Counted from the first letter of the stretch, positions 35,463 through 44,064 are shown. The stretch: DNA of 64,000 nt from Vulcanimicrobiota bacterium (GCA_019232905.1 JAFANA010000008.1:42883-106882); one strand, 5' to 3'. The notes: generated from the sequence alone by a model not told the origin. Program-made: numbers and translations.

Positions 35463-36347
35463 TTATAAGTAGAAACTCCATGCGAACGCCGGGCCGCCCA
35501 TGTGCAACGTAGAGATGAACGAGGTGTTTCCGGGGTTGCCGATGTACGCGAGCTGCCGCCACAGCAGAATCTGCGCGCCGCTATGGTACGAATGTGCGAT
35601 GCCTGCAGCCCATTGGTATGTCGTAAGGTCGCCGTTGCCACCGTAATCGGCGTAAAGCGGAACATACCACGATGTGCCCAAGCCGATTCGTGCGCGCGAA
35701 CCGATGATTCCGGCGAGATTATTCGAACTTTCGCTTGCGTTGCCGGTCCTTGAAAAGTTTCCAAGCGGACCCGCCAAATTCCAGCTCGCGTTTGCGTTGA
35801 CGTCGATGTATCGTAAGCCGGCAAAAACGTTTGCAGCCGCATTTCTTCCGGTGCCGAGTACGACGCCGCCGAGTCCGATCGTCGCTAGCGTCGTCGTTAT
35901 GCGCGCGGACGTCGAGACGTTCAACGGAAACGAGACGTGCCCCAGTGGTCCTCTGAGATCAAAGACCGTTGCTGTCGTATTTGCCGCATTGAGGTAGATG
36001 AGATCACCGAATGCAACCGAGTGCGGATCGTTCAACTCGACCGTGAGTTCAATGGCGCTATTGAGCTTCGAGAGATAACTGTTTGGTCCAACTTGCACCC
36101 CAACGGACGTTATGGCCGTCGAACCGGGCGGCAGCGAGGGATGATGAAAGTTGAACGAACCGTTGATCGTCGGCGCCCACAGATAGGGCGTCAACCGCAG
36201 TTGGATTCCGGCCGGAGAGGACGCCGGCGAAGGCGACGGTGCTTCGGAGGGCGACGGAGAGGCTTCTTGAGCGCTCGCCGGCGTTGCAATAATCCATGCA
36301 GCGACGGCTGCAACGAGTGAAACAAGTATCGAAGCGGAGCGAATCAA
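35463..36347 (-). CDS. Predicted outer-membrane beta-barrel protein
   Basis: A 294-residue exported protein of unknown function. The signal peptide (MIRSASILVSLVAAVAAWII ending at ASA) is followed by a Pro/Ser-rich linker of about 20 residues (ASPSPSEAPSPSPASSP). A barrel-like domain follows, starting LRLTPYLWAPTINGSFNF and ending in FAWSFYL with aromatic residues, as in porin-like and lipid A-modifying outer-membrane proteins. The linker resembles the one after the leader of the 31494-32450 protein. No close family is recognised. Confidence 0.62.
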   Translation of the reverse strand: MIRSASILVSLVAAVAAWIIATPASAQEASPSPSEAPSPSPASSPAGIQLRLTPYLWAPTINGSFNFHHPSLPPGSTAITSVGVQVGPNSYLSKLNSAIELTVELNDPHSVAFGDLIYLNAANTTATVFDLRGPLGHVSFPLNVSTSARITTTLATIGLGGVVLGTGRNAAANVFAGLRYIDVNANASWNLAGPLGNFSRTGNASESSNNLAGIIGSRARIGLGTSWYVPLYADYGGNGDLTTYQWAAGIAHSYHSGAQILLWRQLAYIGNPGNTSFISTLHMGGPAFAWSFYL

Positions 36348-36463
36348 AATAGACTTCCCTTCACGGCTGTGACGGCCTGAACGTCATCGTATCGAAACTG
36401 CTCCAACGCCAATATCCCTCAACTGCATGATGCGCGGCGCGCGCGAAAAGGACAATCGGTGCC

Positions 36464-37210
36464 ATGAATGTTCAGCGAGTCGGCGTGATGGGCGCCATGA
36501 AAGAAGAAACAGCCCGGCTCGTCGCAGACATGCGCGACGTTGAAGTTACGACGATCGGCGGCCGCAAGGATACGCGCGGCATCGAGCGTGTGTATTACAG
36601 TGGGACACTCTACGGTCGTGACGTTACGGTCGTTTTTTCGCGATGGGGAAAGGTAGCTTCCGCATCGACGGTTACGACGCTCATCGACCGGTTTCAAACG
36701 GACCTTGTCGTATTTAGCGGCGTCGCAGGAGCGCTCGATCCTTCTCTGAACGCCGGCGACGTCATAATCGCCGACGAATTCATTCAATACGATCTGGACC
36801 CGCGTCCGTTATTCGACCGGTTCGAAATCCCGATTCCAGACCGTGCGCTGCGCGTTACCGCTTTGCGCGTTCCATCCGAACTCGTCGAGCTGGCCGTTGC
36901 ATCGGCGCAACGGTACGTAACATCGTCGCTACAGGTCCGCGCCGGCCTGATTATCAGCGGAGACCGCTTCATCGCAAGCCGCGAAGCCGCCGAGCGCCTC
37001 CGCAACGATCTTCCGCACGCGCAATGCGTCGAAATGGAAGGCGCGGCGGTCGCCCAAGTGTGCTGGGAGCGCGATATACCGCTGACGGTCGTCCGCGTGA
37101 TTTCGGACAAAGCCGACCATTGCGCGACCGAGGACTTCTCACGATTCATAACCAGAGTCGCAAGTCGAATGACCGCCGGCGTGGTGAGAGATCTGATCGC
37201 TCACGTCTAG
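36464..37210 (+). CDS. mtnN: 5'-methylthioadenosine/S-adenosylhomocysteine nucleosidase
   Basis: A 248-residue cytoplasmic hydrolase that splits methylthioadenosine and S-adenosylhomocysteine to adenine and the thioribose/ribosyl product, recycling methionine and relieving methyltransferase inhibition. The N-terminal VGVMGAMKEE carries the catalytic Glu, SGVAGALDPSLNAGDVIIAD is the phosphorylase-like block, VEMEGAAVAQVC binds ribose and RVISDKAD carries the catalytic Asp. A small insertion, about 20 residues, lies between the first two blocks. It stands alone, followed 44 bases later by an exported peptidase gene. Confidence 0.9.
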   Translation: MNVQRVGVMGAMKEETARLVADMRDVEVTTIGGRKDTRGIERVYYSGTLYGRDVTVVFSRWGKVASASTVTTLIDRFQTDLVVFSGVAGALDPSLNAGDVIIADEFIQYDLDPRPLFDRFEIPIPDRALRVTALRVPSELVELAVASAQRYVTSSLQVRAGLIISGDRFIASREAAERLRNDLPHAQCVEMEGAAVAQVCWERDIPLTVVRVISDKADHCATEDFSRFITRVASRMTAGVVRDLIAHV

Positions 37211-37254
37211 CGCGTCTCCGAAGGCTTCAGCCTCGGCCCATCGTATCCACCTTC

Positions 37255-39198
37255 ATGCAACGCTTTGTGTGCGCGGCCACATGCTGCGCGTTGATCTTTG
37301 CTACGCTCCCATACCCCGCGCAGGCAGCGCCGCCGAACGCATCGGCGATCTACGATGCCATGCAGAGCGTCGTCGCATTCGACTCGGTGGCCGTCTCGCC
37401 GGATGGAACGCGCGTCGCGTGGCAGCAGACGGTCCATCACCATCCGACCGTATGGATCGAGTCGCTTGCGACGCACGCGCGCGTCCGAGTGAGCGCCGAT
37501 GTCGCGAACAAGGATGCGGATGAAGGGGACGTCGCATGGTCGCCTGATTCTAAGCGACTGGCATTTCTTTCTAACGCGCGTACGAAGGGGCCCGCGCAAC
37601 TCTTCATTGCGGACGCCGGGGGTTCGCGCGTAGCGCAACTTGGAACGCTCACCGGCGCCGCGCAAGAGCTCACGTGGTCGCCGAACGGCGAGCACATCGG
37701 CTTGCTGTATATCGCGCGTCCGCACCGGAAGTCGGGCGCACTTGCTGCGGGCGCGCGTGACGTCGGCGTGATCGGCAGTTCCTACGACGAGCAGCAGATT
37801 GCCACCGTCGACGTACGAAGCGGCGCATTGCGGGTGATTACACCTGCTACTGACTACGTGTACGAGTACGCGTGGGCGCCTGATTCCTCGCGCTTCGCGT
37901 TCACGTACGCGCGCGGAAGCGGCGACGACAACTGGTGGATCGCGAAACTTGCAACGGTTCCATCCGCCGGCGGTCCCATCGGCAACGTGCTCTCGCCGAG
38001 CTATCAAATCAACGCCCCGACGTGGTCGCCGGATGGACGTTCGATAGCGGTGATCGGCGGCATCATGAGCGATTTCGGCTCGGTGGGCGGAGACGTCTAC
38101 CGCGTCGATCTCGCGACGAACACCGCGAGTGATATCACGCCCGGCATGGAGTACAGCGCGTCATCGTTGCGTTGGGTGGCACCCTCGCGGATTATGATGC
38201 TCGCGCATCATAATGGTTCTCGCCTCTTCACATCGCTCGATCCTAAGACCGGTACGGTGACGCCGCTCGCGGGCAATGGAGAGAATCTTACCGGCTTGAG
38301 TGTCTCAAAGAACGGCGATGTCGTTGCGATGGTTCGTCAATCGTTTACACAACCGCCTGAACTCTGGGCGGGAGCCCCGCACGCACTCGCGCAAATCACG
38401 AACGTCAACGCGCACGTCCCGCAATTTTGCGGGCGAGCGGTTTCGTTGACATGGAAGAGCGATGCGTACGACGTGCAGGGCTGGCTCATCTATCCGCACG
38501 ACTATCGAGCGGGCCGCAAGTACCCGATGGTGACGATCGTTCACGGTGGCCCTTCGGCAGAATCGTTGCCGTCGTATGCGAGCCTCTTTATCAGTCCGTT
38601 GGCCGCAAACGGATACTTCGTGTTCGAACCGAATCCGCGCGGCAGTTTCGGTCGCGGTGAGGCGTTCGCTGCCGCGAACGTAAAGGATTTCGGCGGCGGC
38701 GATTGGCGCGACGATCTCGCCGGAGTCGATGCGGCGATTGCGGCCGCGCCGATCGACGGCAATCGGCTCGGTTTGGCCGGATGGAGCTACGGCGGCTATA
38801 TGGCGATGTGGGGCGAAACGCAGACGGCGCGGTTCAAAGCGATTGTCGCCGGCGCGGGTCTGGTCAATTGGCAGTCGTACTACGGACAGAACAAGATCGA
38901 TCAGTGGATGATTCCGTTTTTCGGCGCGTCGGTGTATGACGATCCTGCGGTCTATGCGAAAAGCTCGCCGATCACGTACATAAAACAATCGAAGACGCCG
39001 GTGCTGGTTCTTGCCGGCGAGCGGGACGAAGAAGTTCCCGCCGCACAATCGTTTGAGTTCGCTCACGCGATGCAAGCGCTCGGCGTTCCATCGCAGCTCG
39101 TCGTCTATGCCGATGAAGGCCACGGTGTGCGGCAACCCGGTCACGTCCGTGATATTATTTCACGGATGGTCGCGTGGTTCGACAAATATCTGCATTAA
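37255..39198 (+). CDS. Secreted S9-family (prolyl oligopeptidase-type) peptidase
   Basis: A 647-residue exported serine peptidase. The signal peptide MQRFVCAATCCALIFATLPY ends near QAA. A WD40/beta-propeller-like domain follows (VAWSPDSKRLAFLSNART, LTWSPNGEHIGLLY, WAPDSSRFAFTYA). The alpha/beta hydrolase domain has HGGPSAESLPSYASLF, the nucleophile in GWSYGGYMAM, Asp in AGERDEEVPAAQSFEF and His in ADEGHGVRQPGH. The open frame extends upstream into the nucleosidase gene; the ATG at 37255 is the one that starts a signal peptide. rpiA begins 13 bases after its stop, so the two may be co-transcribed. Confidence 0.92.
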   Translation: MQRFVCAATCCALIFATLPYPAQAAPPNASAIYDAMQSVVAFDSVAVSPDGTRVAWQQTVHHHPTVWIESLATHARVRVSADVANKDADEGDVAWSPDSKRLAFLSNARTKGPAQLFIADAGGSRVAQLGTLTGAAQELTWSPNGEHIGLLYIARPHRKSGALAAGARDVGVIGSSYDEQQIATVDVRSGALRVITPATDYVYEYAWAPDSSRFAFTYARGSGDDNWWIAKLATVPSAGGPIGNVLSPSYQINAPTWSPDGRSIAVIGGIMSDFGSVGGDVYRVDLATNTASDITPGMEYSASSLRWVAPSRIMMLAHHNGSRLFTSLDPKTGTVTPLAGNGENLTGLSVSKNGDVVAMVRQSFTQPPELWAGAPHALAQITNVNAHVPQFCGRAVSLTWKSDAYDVQGWLIYPHDYRAGRKYPMVTIVHGGPSAESLPSYASLFISPLAANGYFVFEPNPRGSFGRGEAFAAANVKDFGGGDWRDDLAGVDAAIAAAPIDGNRLGLAGWSYGGYMAMWGETQTARFKAIVAGAGLVNWQSYYGQNKIDQWMIPFFGASVYDDPAVYAKSSPITYIKQSKTPVLVLAGERDEEVPAAQSFEFAHAMQALGVPSQLVVYADEGHGVRQPGHVRDIISRMVAWFDKYLH

Positions 39199-39211
39199 CG
39201 CCGAGGGAGCA

Positions 39212-39901
39212 ATGGGGTCTGAAATCGCCGGTAAACGTGCAGCCGGATACACAGCCGTCGATCGCTTTGTACAAAATAACACGTGCATAGGGCTCGGTAC
39301 CGGGACGACGGCGTTTTATGCGATCGAGCGGGTTGGTCAACGTATAGCGGCGGGAGAACGGATCGTGGCCGTTGCGACGTCGATCGAAACGGAGCGGTTG
39401 TGCGAACAGCAGCATATACCGGTCGTTGCATTGCTCGAGCGTGAGATCGCTGTAGCGATCGACGGTGCGGACCAAATCGCGCCCGACTGGGCGCTCACAA
39501 AAGGCGGAGGCGGAGCGCTCTTCCGAGAGAAGGCGGTTGCGCTCTGCGCAAAGCGCTTCGTCATCGTTGCTACGCCCTCAAAGCTTGTGCCCGCTTTAGG
39601 AGCGTTTCCGCTTCCGGTTGAAATTGTGCCCTATGCAATGCCGTATGTGGTGCGCGAAATCAGGAGTTTGCAACCGGATATCGAGATCGTACGTCGCGGC
39701 AGAGATGCGCCGTTTGTGACGGATAACGGGAATTGGATTCTCGACTGTCACTTCGGCGAGATCGACCGTCCCGCAGCGCTCGACTCGGTCTTGAAGAGCG
39801 TCCACGGAGTCGTTGCAAGCGGGATCTTTGCCGGCCTCGCAAATGACGTCGTCATCGGACGCGAAGACGAGACGGCAATCATGTTGCCGCAGAACGGCTA
39901 A
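39212..39901 (+). CDS. rpiA: Ribose-5-phosphate isomerase A
   Basis: A 229-residue enzyme of the pentose phosphate pathway, interconverting ribose-5-phosphate and ribulose-5-phosphate. GLGTGTTAFYAIE near residues 27-39 binds phosphate, AIDGADQI near 84-91 and KGGGGALFREK near 98-108 hold the catalytic Asp and Glu/Lys residues, and DNGNWILDCHFGEI is near the C-terminus. The ATG at 39212 follows GAGGGAG; the longer frame upstream belongs to another reading of the peptidase gene. Confidence 0.95.
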   Translation: MGSEIAGKRAAGYTAVDRFVQNNTCIGLGTGTTAFYAIERVGQRIAAGERIVAVATSIETERLCEQQHIPVVALLEREIAVAIDGADQIAPDWALTKGGGGALFREKAVALCAKRFVIVATPSKLVPALGAFPLPVEIVPYAMPYVVREIRSLQPDIEIVRRGRDAPFVTDNGNWILDCHFGEIDRPAALDSVLKSVHGVVASGIFAGLANDVVIGREDETAIMLPQNG

Positions 39902-40045
39902 CGTAAGAGCGATTGGAACAACGACGACGGTAGATCGCCGTGCAAACGGCGCGAATTCGTCGATAGTACCGCACGCGCGTGACTGCCGATACGTGAACAC
40001 TTTTCGCTCAAGCAATCATCGACGTCGATCGCCGTTCTTAATGCG

Positions 40046-40486
40046 TCAACGTCCGGGAGCCGTTTTCGTCACTTCTTGCAGGAACCGGCCGTTGCCGTCG
40101 GGATCTCGAAAATCCGCGAATGACGCATAGCTGCGACGCTCGGGGTCCGGACCTGGCTCCCTTCCCGTTTGAGCGGCGTGGTGAATGACATTCTTATCGT
40201 GATAGACGGGGCCGACATCGATGCCGCGCGTCTGAAGGTCATTGCGCGCGGCTTCAATGTCTTTGACGACGATGAGCAGCCCCTGTACAGATCCGGGCGC
40301 CGCGGCCGTTACGCCGTTGCCAAACAGGATCGAACAGCCTGAACCCGGCGGCGTGAACTGGACGACACGAAAGCCGTCGCTCATCGAACGATCGATATCG
40401 AGGCGCCATCCGAGCTGTTCATAGAATTGCTTTGCACGATCGATGTCCGTCACGGGCAATGCAATTGCTTCGAGCTTGAAATCCAT
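40046..40486 (-). CDS. VOC-family protein
   Basis: A 146-residue vicinal-oxygen-chelate protein beginning MDFKLEAIALPVTDIDRAKQ, with VVQFTPPGSGCSILFG, GLLIVVKDIEAARNDLQTRG and the closing strand FADFRDPDGNGRFLQEVT. This subgroup is often annotated as a glyoxalase; the substrate is unknown. The ATG at 40486 was chosen over one twelve codons earlier because it starts the first strand directly and AAGGTGG lies in front. It is isolated between rpiA and the SDR gene. Confidence 0.85.
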   Translation of the reverse strand: MDFKLEAIALPVTDIDRAKQFYEQLGWRLDIDRSMSDGFRVVQFTPPGSGCSILFGNGVTAAAPGSVQGLLIVVKDIEAARNDLQTRGIDVGPVYHDKNVIHHAAQTGREPGPDPERRSYASFADFRDPDGNGRFLQEVTKTAPGR

Positions 40487-40910
40487 AAGCGTATCCACCT
40501 TATTTCGTGAAATCGAACCCACGCGTCATGTGAGGTTTCATACCCGTTACAGCGCAGTGGCCGCGCTCAATGGCGAAGCGAAGTCCAGCAGGTCGGAATT
40601 GAGGCGGTCCTTCATGGTGGAAGGCAATCCTTGTAGTAAATTTCGGTGTTATCTTTCGTCGTAATTTTCATAACAAGAGCAATTATCTATGCGACAACGC
40701 GGCGCGTCTGTACAGAAAAACTGCGCGTCGCGAGCCGGGATGCCGGGAGCATACAAGCGGTTGAATTCTAAGGCCCGACTTGTCGTTGCTCCGCAACGCC
40801 TTAAACCGCCGGTCATGTGTACCCACGTAGTTACTTGTAAAAGTTGAGGTTGTTGTACATGCTTGTTTTTTAACTCAGTCGCCGATGCTGCGAAAGTGAG
40901 GACGAGAAAC
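40487..40910. other. Intergenic region, 424 bases
   Basis: Nothing convincing is seen between the VOC and SDR genes. Open frames here give Arg/Cys-rich translations with no usable ribosome site. Promoters of the two divergent genes should lie here. Confidence 0.4.
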
Positions 40911-41885
40911 GTGATAAGTAAACAGGAACCGATCGGTTCCGGTTTTGGGTTCAAGACAACTGCGGCGGAGGTGATCGCCGGACATGACTTGACAGGAAAG
41001 CTTGCAATTGTAACCGGCGGTTACTCCGGGATCGGTTTGGAAACGACACGTGCGTTTGCGTCGGCAGGCGCTCACGTCATCGTGCCCGCGCGCGACATGG
41101 ACAAAGCGCAAAACAACTTGAAGGATGTTGCCGGAGTCGAGCTTGCGCAGCTCGATCTCATCGATCCCGGGTCTATAGACTCGTTTGCGCGGGAATTTCT
41201 GAACTCTCAGCGGCCCGTGCACATCTTAGTAAATAACGCAGGGATTATGGCGGTTCCACTCATTCGCGACACTCGCGGATACGAATCACAGTTTGCAACG
41301 AACCATCTCGGTCACTTTCAGCTAACGGCTCGCCTCTGGCCGGCCTTGCTTGAGGCGAACGGCGCTCGCGTGATTTCGGTTTCGTCACGCGGACATCGCT
41401 TCAGCGGAGTTGATTTTGACGACCCGAATTTCGAGCGGCGCGCGTACGACCGGTGGGTGGCATACGGTCAGTCGAAAACCGCCAATATTCTTTTCGCCGT
41501 GGCGTTGGATGAGCGCGGTCAAGCGAACGGCGTGCGTGCATTCTCGCTGCATCCAGGTCGCATCATCGACACGGCACTCTCGCGTTACATGACGGAAGAG
41601 GAACTCGCGCCGTACCGGCCGCGCGACATGGAGCAACGCGACGTTACGAACCCGGAAGACTATGTCAAGAACGTCCGGCAAGGCGCAGCTACGAGCGTTT
41701 GGTGTGCGACCAGCAACCAACTCGACGGCATGGGCGGCGTGTACTGCGAAGACTGTGACGTTGCTCCGATCGCCCCGGCGGACTCAGACGGGCTGGGTGT
41801 CCGCCCGTATGCGATTGACCCGGAACTTGCCGAGCGTCTGTGGAGTCTCAGTGTTACGCTGACGGCTGCACAAATTGCGTCATGA
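40911..41885 (+). CDS. Short-chain dehydrogenase/reductase
   Basis: A 324-residue SDR of the WW-oxidoreductase/retinol-dehydrogenase-like type. The cofactor motif TGGYSGIG is near residues 35-42, NNAGIMAVPL (NNAG) near 109-118, the catalytic Ser in ISVSSRGHRFSGVDFDD and Tyr/Lys in YGQSKTAN near 186-193. The frame opens at a TTG at 40863; the GTG at 40911 has GAGGACGAG in front and was preferred. Its stop overlaps the ATG of the ruined cupin gene as ATGA, so the two once formed a coupled pair. Substrate unknown. Confidence 0.88.
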   Translation: MISKQEPIGSGFGFKTTAAEVIAGHDLTGKLAIVTGGYSGIGLETTRAFASAGAHVIVPARDMDKAQNNLKDVAGVELAQLDLIDPGSIDSFAREFLNSQRPVHILVNNAGIMAVPLIRDTRGYESQFATNHLGHFQLTARLWPALLEANGARVISVSSRGHRFSGVDFDDPNFERRAYDRWVAYGQSKTANILFAVALDERGQANGVRAFSLHPGRIIDTALSRYMTEEELAPYRPRDMEQRDVTNPEDYVKNVRQGAATSVWCATSNQLDGMGGVYCEDCDVAPIAPADSDGLGVRPYAIDPELAERLWSLSVTLTAAQIAS

Positions 41886-42127
41886 TTCGAGCGTACCGCC
41901 TCTTTACCGGCACCGACGGTCATTCACACGTCGAGCAAGACGCTGAGCGGCGTACTTGAATTTGCCACCGTGGGCGGAGAGACGTTTACGCTCCGTCCCG
42001 GTGATGTCTTATTGGCCGAAGATCATCCGGAACCGGGCACAAATGGCGCCTTATAAACGATGAGCCGTGGAAGAGAGCGTACGTTGTGTTTAAGACAGGC
42101 GCCGATACGCGCTTCGTTGCACGCTAG
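41882..42127 (+). pseudogene. Degraded cupin-domain gene
   Basis: Three reading frames together read like one small cupin. MIRAYRLFTGTDGHSHVEQ starts at the ATG at 41882. After an internal loss the second frame gives LSGVLEFATVGGETFTLRPG and DVLLAED. After a one-base shift near 42035 the third frame gives GHKWRLINDEPWKRAYVVFK and ends ADTRFVAR. By comparison with intact cupins of this type, some 40-50 codons with the metal-binding HWH-like region are missing. The ATG overlaps the SDR stop (ATGA). Confidence 0.75.
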
Positions 42128-42381
42128 AGGCCGATTCTCGTGAGATCGGCGATGAACTCTTGCGTGCTCGGACTGTCCCACCAATTTGCAATTGTTGCTT
42201 CGAGCTCACGGATGGAACGAAGCGCTCCAACATGCTGTTCAATGGAATCACGTCGCGGAGCAGCGCCTTGTAGCTCAGCCTCGAGTTGATCGATGGACTC
42301 ATGGGCATCGTGTGAAGCCGGGAGCGACGCGCGCAGGGCGTCAGCAGGAAAGGATGCCCGCACTTCATCGTGCTTATCCAT
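42124..42381 (-). CDS. Hypothetical 85-residue acidic helical protein
   Basis: Starts MDKHDEVRASFPADALRASL and is Glu/Ala/Leu-rich, with predicted helices IDQLEAELQGAAPRRDSIEQ and VGALRSIRELEATIANWW. No signal peptide, membrane segment or recognised domain. The ATG at 42381 has GAAGGGA upstream; the frame remains open to 42456 across the end of infA, which is unlikely to be used. It follows infA by 13 bases, so it is probably the third gene of the helicase-infA transcript. The stop overlaps the end of the cupin remnant. Confidence 0.55.
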   Translation of the reverse strand: MDKHDEVRASFPADALRASLPASHDAHESIDQLEAELQGAAPRRDSIEQHVGALRSIRELEATIANWWDSPSTQEFIADLTRIGL

Positions 42382-42394
42382 AGAACCGTCCCTT

Positions 42395-42688
42395 CTAATT
42401 TCGGCGTGCTTCTCCGGCGCGATAGCGATACACGATGCGGCCTTTGGTGAGGTCATACGGCGAAAGCTCGACGTCGACGCGATCGCCGGGAAGAATCTTG
42501 ATGCGATGGCGGCGTAGACGTCCTGCGATGTGGGCTAAAATTGTATGGCCGTTATCAAGCTCGACCGAAAACGTCGTGCTTGGAAAGACTTGTTTGACGC
42601 TGCCGTAGACTTCAAGCGGCGCCTCTTTGGTATCGACGCTGTGTGCTTTGACGTCACGGGGTTTTGTCGTGCGATTGCGAGTAGCGAT
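42395..42688 (-). CDS. infA: Translation initiation factor IF-1 with a non-canonical start codon
   Basis: The frame encodes an unmistakable IF-1 OB-fold: [66 protein letters not shown]. About 20 extra residues precede the core. Between the in-frame TAA of the helicase and the last few codons there is no ATG, GTG or TTG. The only plausible starts are AUC at 42688-42686 (six bases after AGAGG) or AUU at 42691 or 42694. AUC is preferred because it gives I/M-A-T-R-N with good spacing. IF-1 binds the ribosomal A site in initiation and is essential, so decay is unlikely; a weak start may be regulatory. Confidence 0.88.
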   Translation of the reverse strand: MATRNRTTKPRDVKAHSVDTKEAPLEVYGSVKQVFPSTTFSVELDNGHTILAHIAGRLRRHRIKILPGDRVDVELSPYDLTKGRIVYRYRAGEARRN

Positions 42689-42694
42689 AATAAT

Positions 42695-42700
42695 CCTCTC
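42695..42700 (-). promoter_or_regulatory. Shine-Dalgarno of infA
   Basis: GAGAGG on the minus strand stands three bases before an AUU and six before an AUC. It supports initiation at one of these codons, since no canonical start is in reach. Confidence 0.65.
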
Positions 42701-42709
42701 TAGTGTCGC

Positions 42710-43903
42710 TTAGCGGCGACGGCGGCGAAATGTTCTACGCCGCGGCTGTGGTTTGGTTTCAAGACTATACCCCGCGGCGGCATCGCTTAGCGGGTGGTTG
42801 ATTCGCTCGGCGCGCTTCCCGATGGTATTTTCAATCTGCGCGAACAAGCTCGTTTCATCATAGGAAACGAAGGTAATCGCGTCGCCGGCCTTTTGGGCGC
42901 GGGCAGTCCGCCCGATGCGGTGGATATAGTCGGCCGGCTCGGCCGGAACGTCGTAGTTGATGACGTGGCCGAGGTCGGTCACATCGATGCCGCGTGCCGC
43001 GACGTCGGTCGCGACGAGCACGCGATAGCGGCCCTTTTTGAATGCATCAAGCGCGCGCGTACGCTGGGCTTGTGATCGATCGCCGTGAATACGCTCGGCG
43101 CCGATGTTGTGCCGAGCCAGAGCGCCGGCGAGGCGATCGGCTCGCGCCTTCGTGCGCGTGAATACGATCGCGTTGAAGATGCTGTTGTCCGCCAGGAGGT
43201 CCAGGAGCAGAGCCGTCTTGTTGGCTTGCTCCACGGCGTACACGCTTTGACGGACGGTGTCGACGGTGGCGGCAGTTGGGGCGAGATTTACACGAACCGG
43301 ATCGTTAAGCAGCTCGTTCGCGAGCGTGCCGGCTGCGCCGGCAATCGTCGCCGAAAAGAAGAGCGTCTGCCGCCGGCTGGGCAACTTGCCGATGATGCGC
43401 CGGACCGCGGGCAAGAAACCCATATCGAGCATGCGATCGGCCTCGTCGAGTACGAGTATGCCGATGCGCTCCAGACGGGCTTCGCCCTGTTGCATCAGGT
43501 CGATCAAGCGACCCGGCGTCGCAACGAGCACATCGGTGCCGCGGCGAAACGCATTGATCTGTGCACGCATACCGACTCCGCCGTAAATAGGCGTTATGCG
43601 CAAGTTCGTATGTTTCGCGAGATGCCGAAGATGCTCGGTAATCTGCTGCGCGAGTTCGCGCGTGGGAGCCAGGATCAGTGCGTGCGGGTCGCGCGCGCGG
43701 TCGCATCGCAACAGCGTTTCAAGGACCGGTAGACCGAATGCGGCGGATTTCCCGCTGCCTGTCTGCGCGCTCGCGAGGACATCGCGGCCTTGGAGCGCCG
43801 GCGGAATAGCCATGCGCTGAATGGGCGTAGGCTCGGTGAACTTGAGATCTTCGATTCCGCGAAGAAGCGCGCCGCTGAGCGGCAGTTCTGAAAATGTAGA
43901 GAT
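42710..43903 (-). CDS. DEAD-box RNA helicase with a non-canonical (AUC) start
   Basis: A 397-residue RhlE/CsdA-like helicase. The Q motif region (FSELPLSGALLRG ... FTEPTPIQ) precedes motif I AQTGSGKS, Ia PTRELAQQ, II VLDEADRMLD, III SAT, and the C-terminal blocks ATDVAARGIDV and HRIGRTARAQ. It ends in a basic tail RRRTFRRRRR. The first ATG (43813) falls after the invariant Gln, cutting off the Q motif. Upstream as far as the in-frame TAA at 43934 there is no ATG, GTG or TTG. The AUC at 43903-43901 gives I-S-T-F-S-E-L, exactly where relatives have M-S-F-S-E-L. infA follows 19-22 bases downstream. Confidence 0.88.
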   Translation of the reverse strand: MSTFSELPLSGALLRGIEDLKFTEPTPIQRMAIPPALQGRDVLASAQTGSGKSAAFGLPVLETLLRCDRARDPHALILAPTRELAQQITEHLRHLAKHTNLRITPIYGGVGMRAQINAFRRGTDVLVATPGRLIDLMQQGEARLERIGILVLDEADRMLDMGFLPAVRRIIGKLPSRRQTLFFSATIAGAAGTLANELLNDPVRVNLAPTAATVDTVRQSVYAVEQANKTALLLDLLADNSIFNAIVFTRTKARADRLAGALARHNIGAERIHGDRSQAQRTRALDAFKKGRYRVLVATDVAARGIDVTDLGHVINYDVPAEPADYIHRIGRTARAQKAGDAITFVSYDETSLFAQIENTIGKRAERINHPLSDAAAGYSLETKPQPRRRTFRRRRR

Positions 43904-44033
43904 GAAGAACCAATCTTTATCGGTGGGCGCAACTTATCGACCCATTTCGAAAGATCGCGCGGGGGGACGTAGTTTCCAAACAACAAGGTTACAGGAAGAG
44001 TTGCAATCGCACTCAGACAAATATCGCATTCAA

Positions 44034-44059
44034 GCGCGGCAGCATGTTCGCTGCCGCGC
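44034..44059 (-). terminator. Strong hairpin after the DJ-1-family gene
   Basis: GCGCGGCAGC and GCTGCCGCGC form a perfect 10-base stem with a six-base loop, five bases after the stop of the DJ-1-family gene. The following TTGAATG is not a good U tract, so it may be a weak terminator or a leader structure of the helicase-infA transcript. Confidence 0.5.
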
Positions 44060-44064
44060 ATGCC

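Noticed and set aside
37024..37254. Upstream part of the peptidase frame inside the nucleosidase gene
   Set aside because: It overlaps a well-conserved nucleosidase in another frame and precedes a clear signal peptide start at 37255.
40649..40954. 101-codon minus-strand frame before the SDR gene
   Set aside because: The start lies inside the SDR gene and the composition is shadow-like; no support as a gene.
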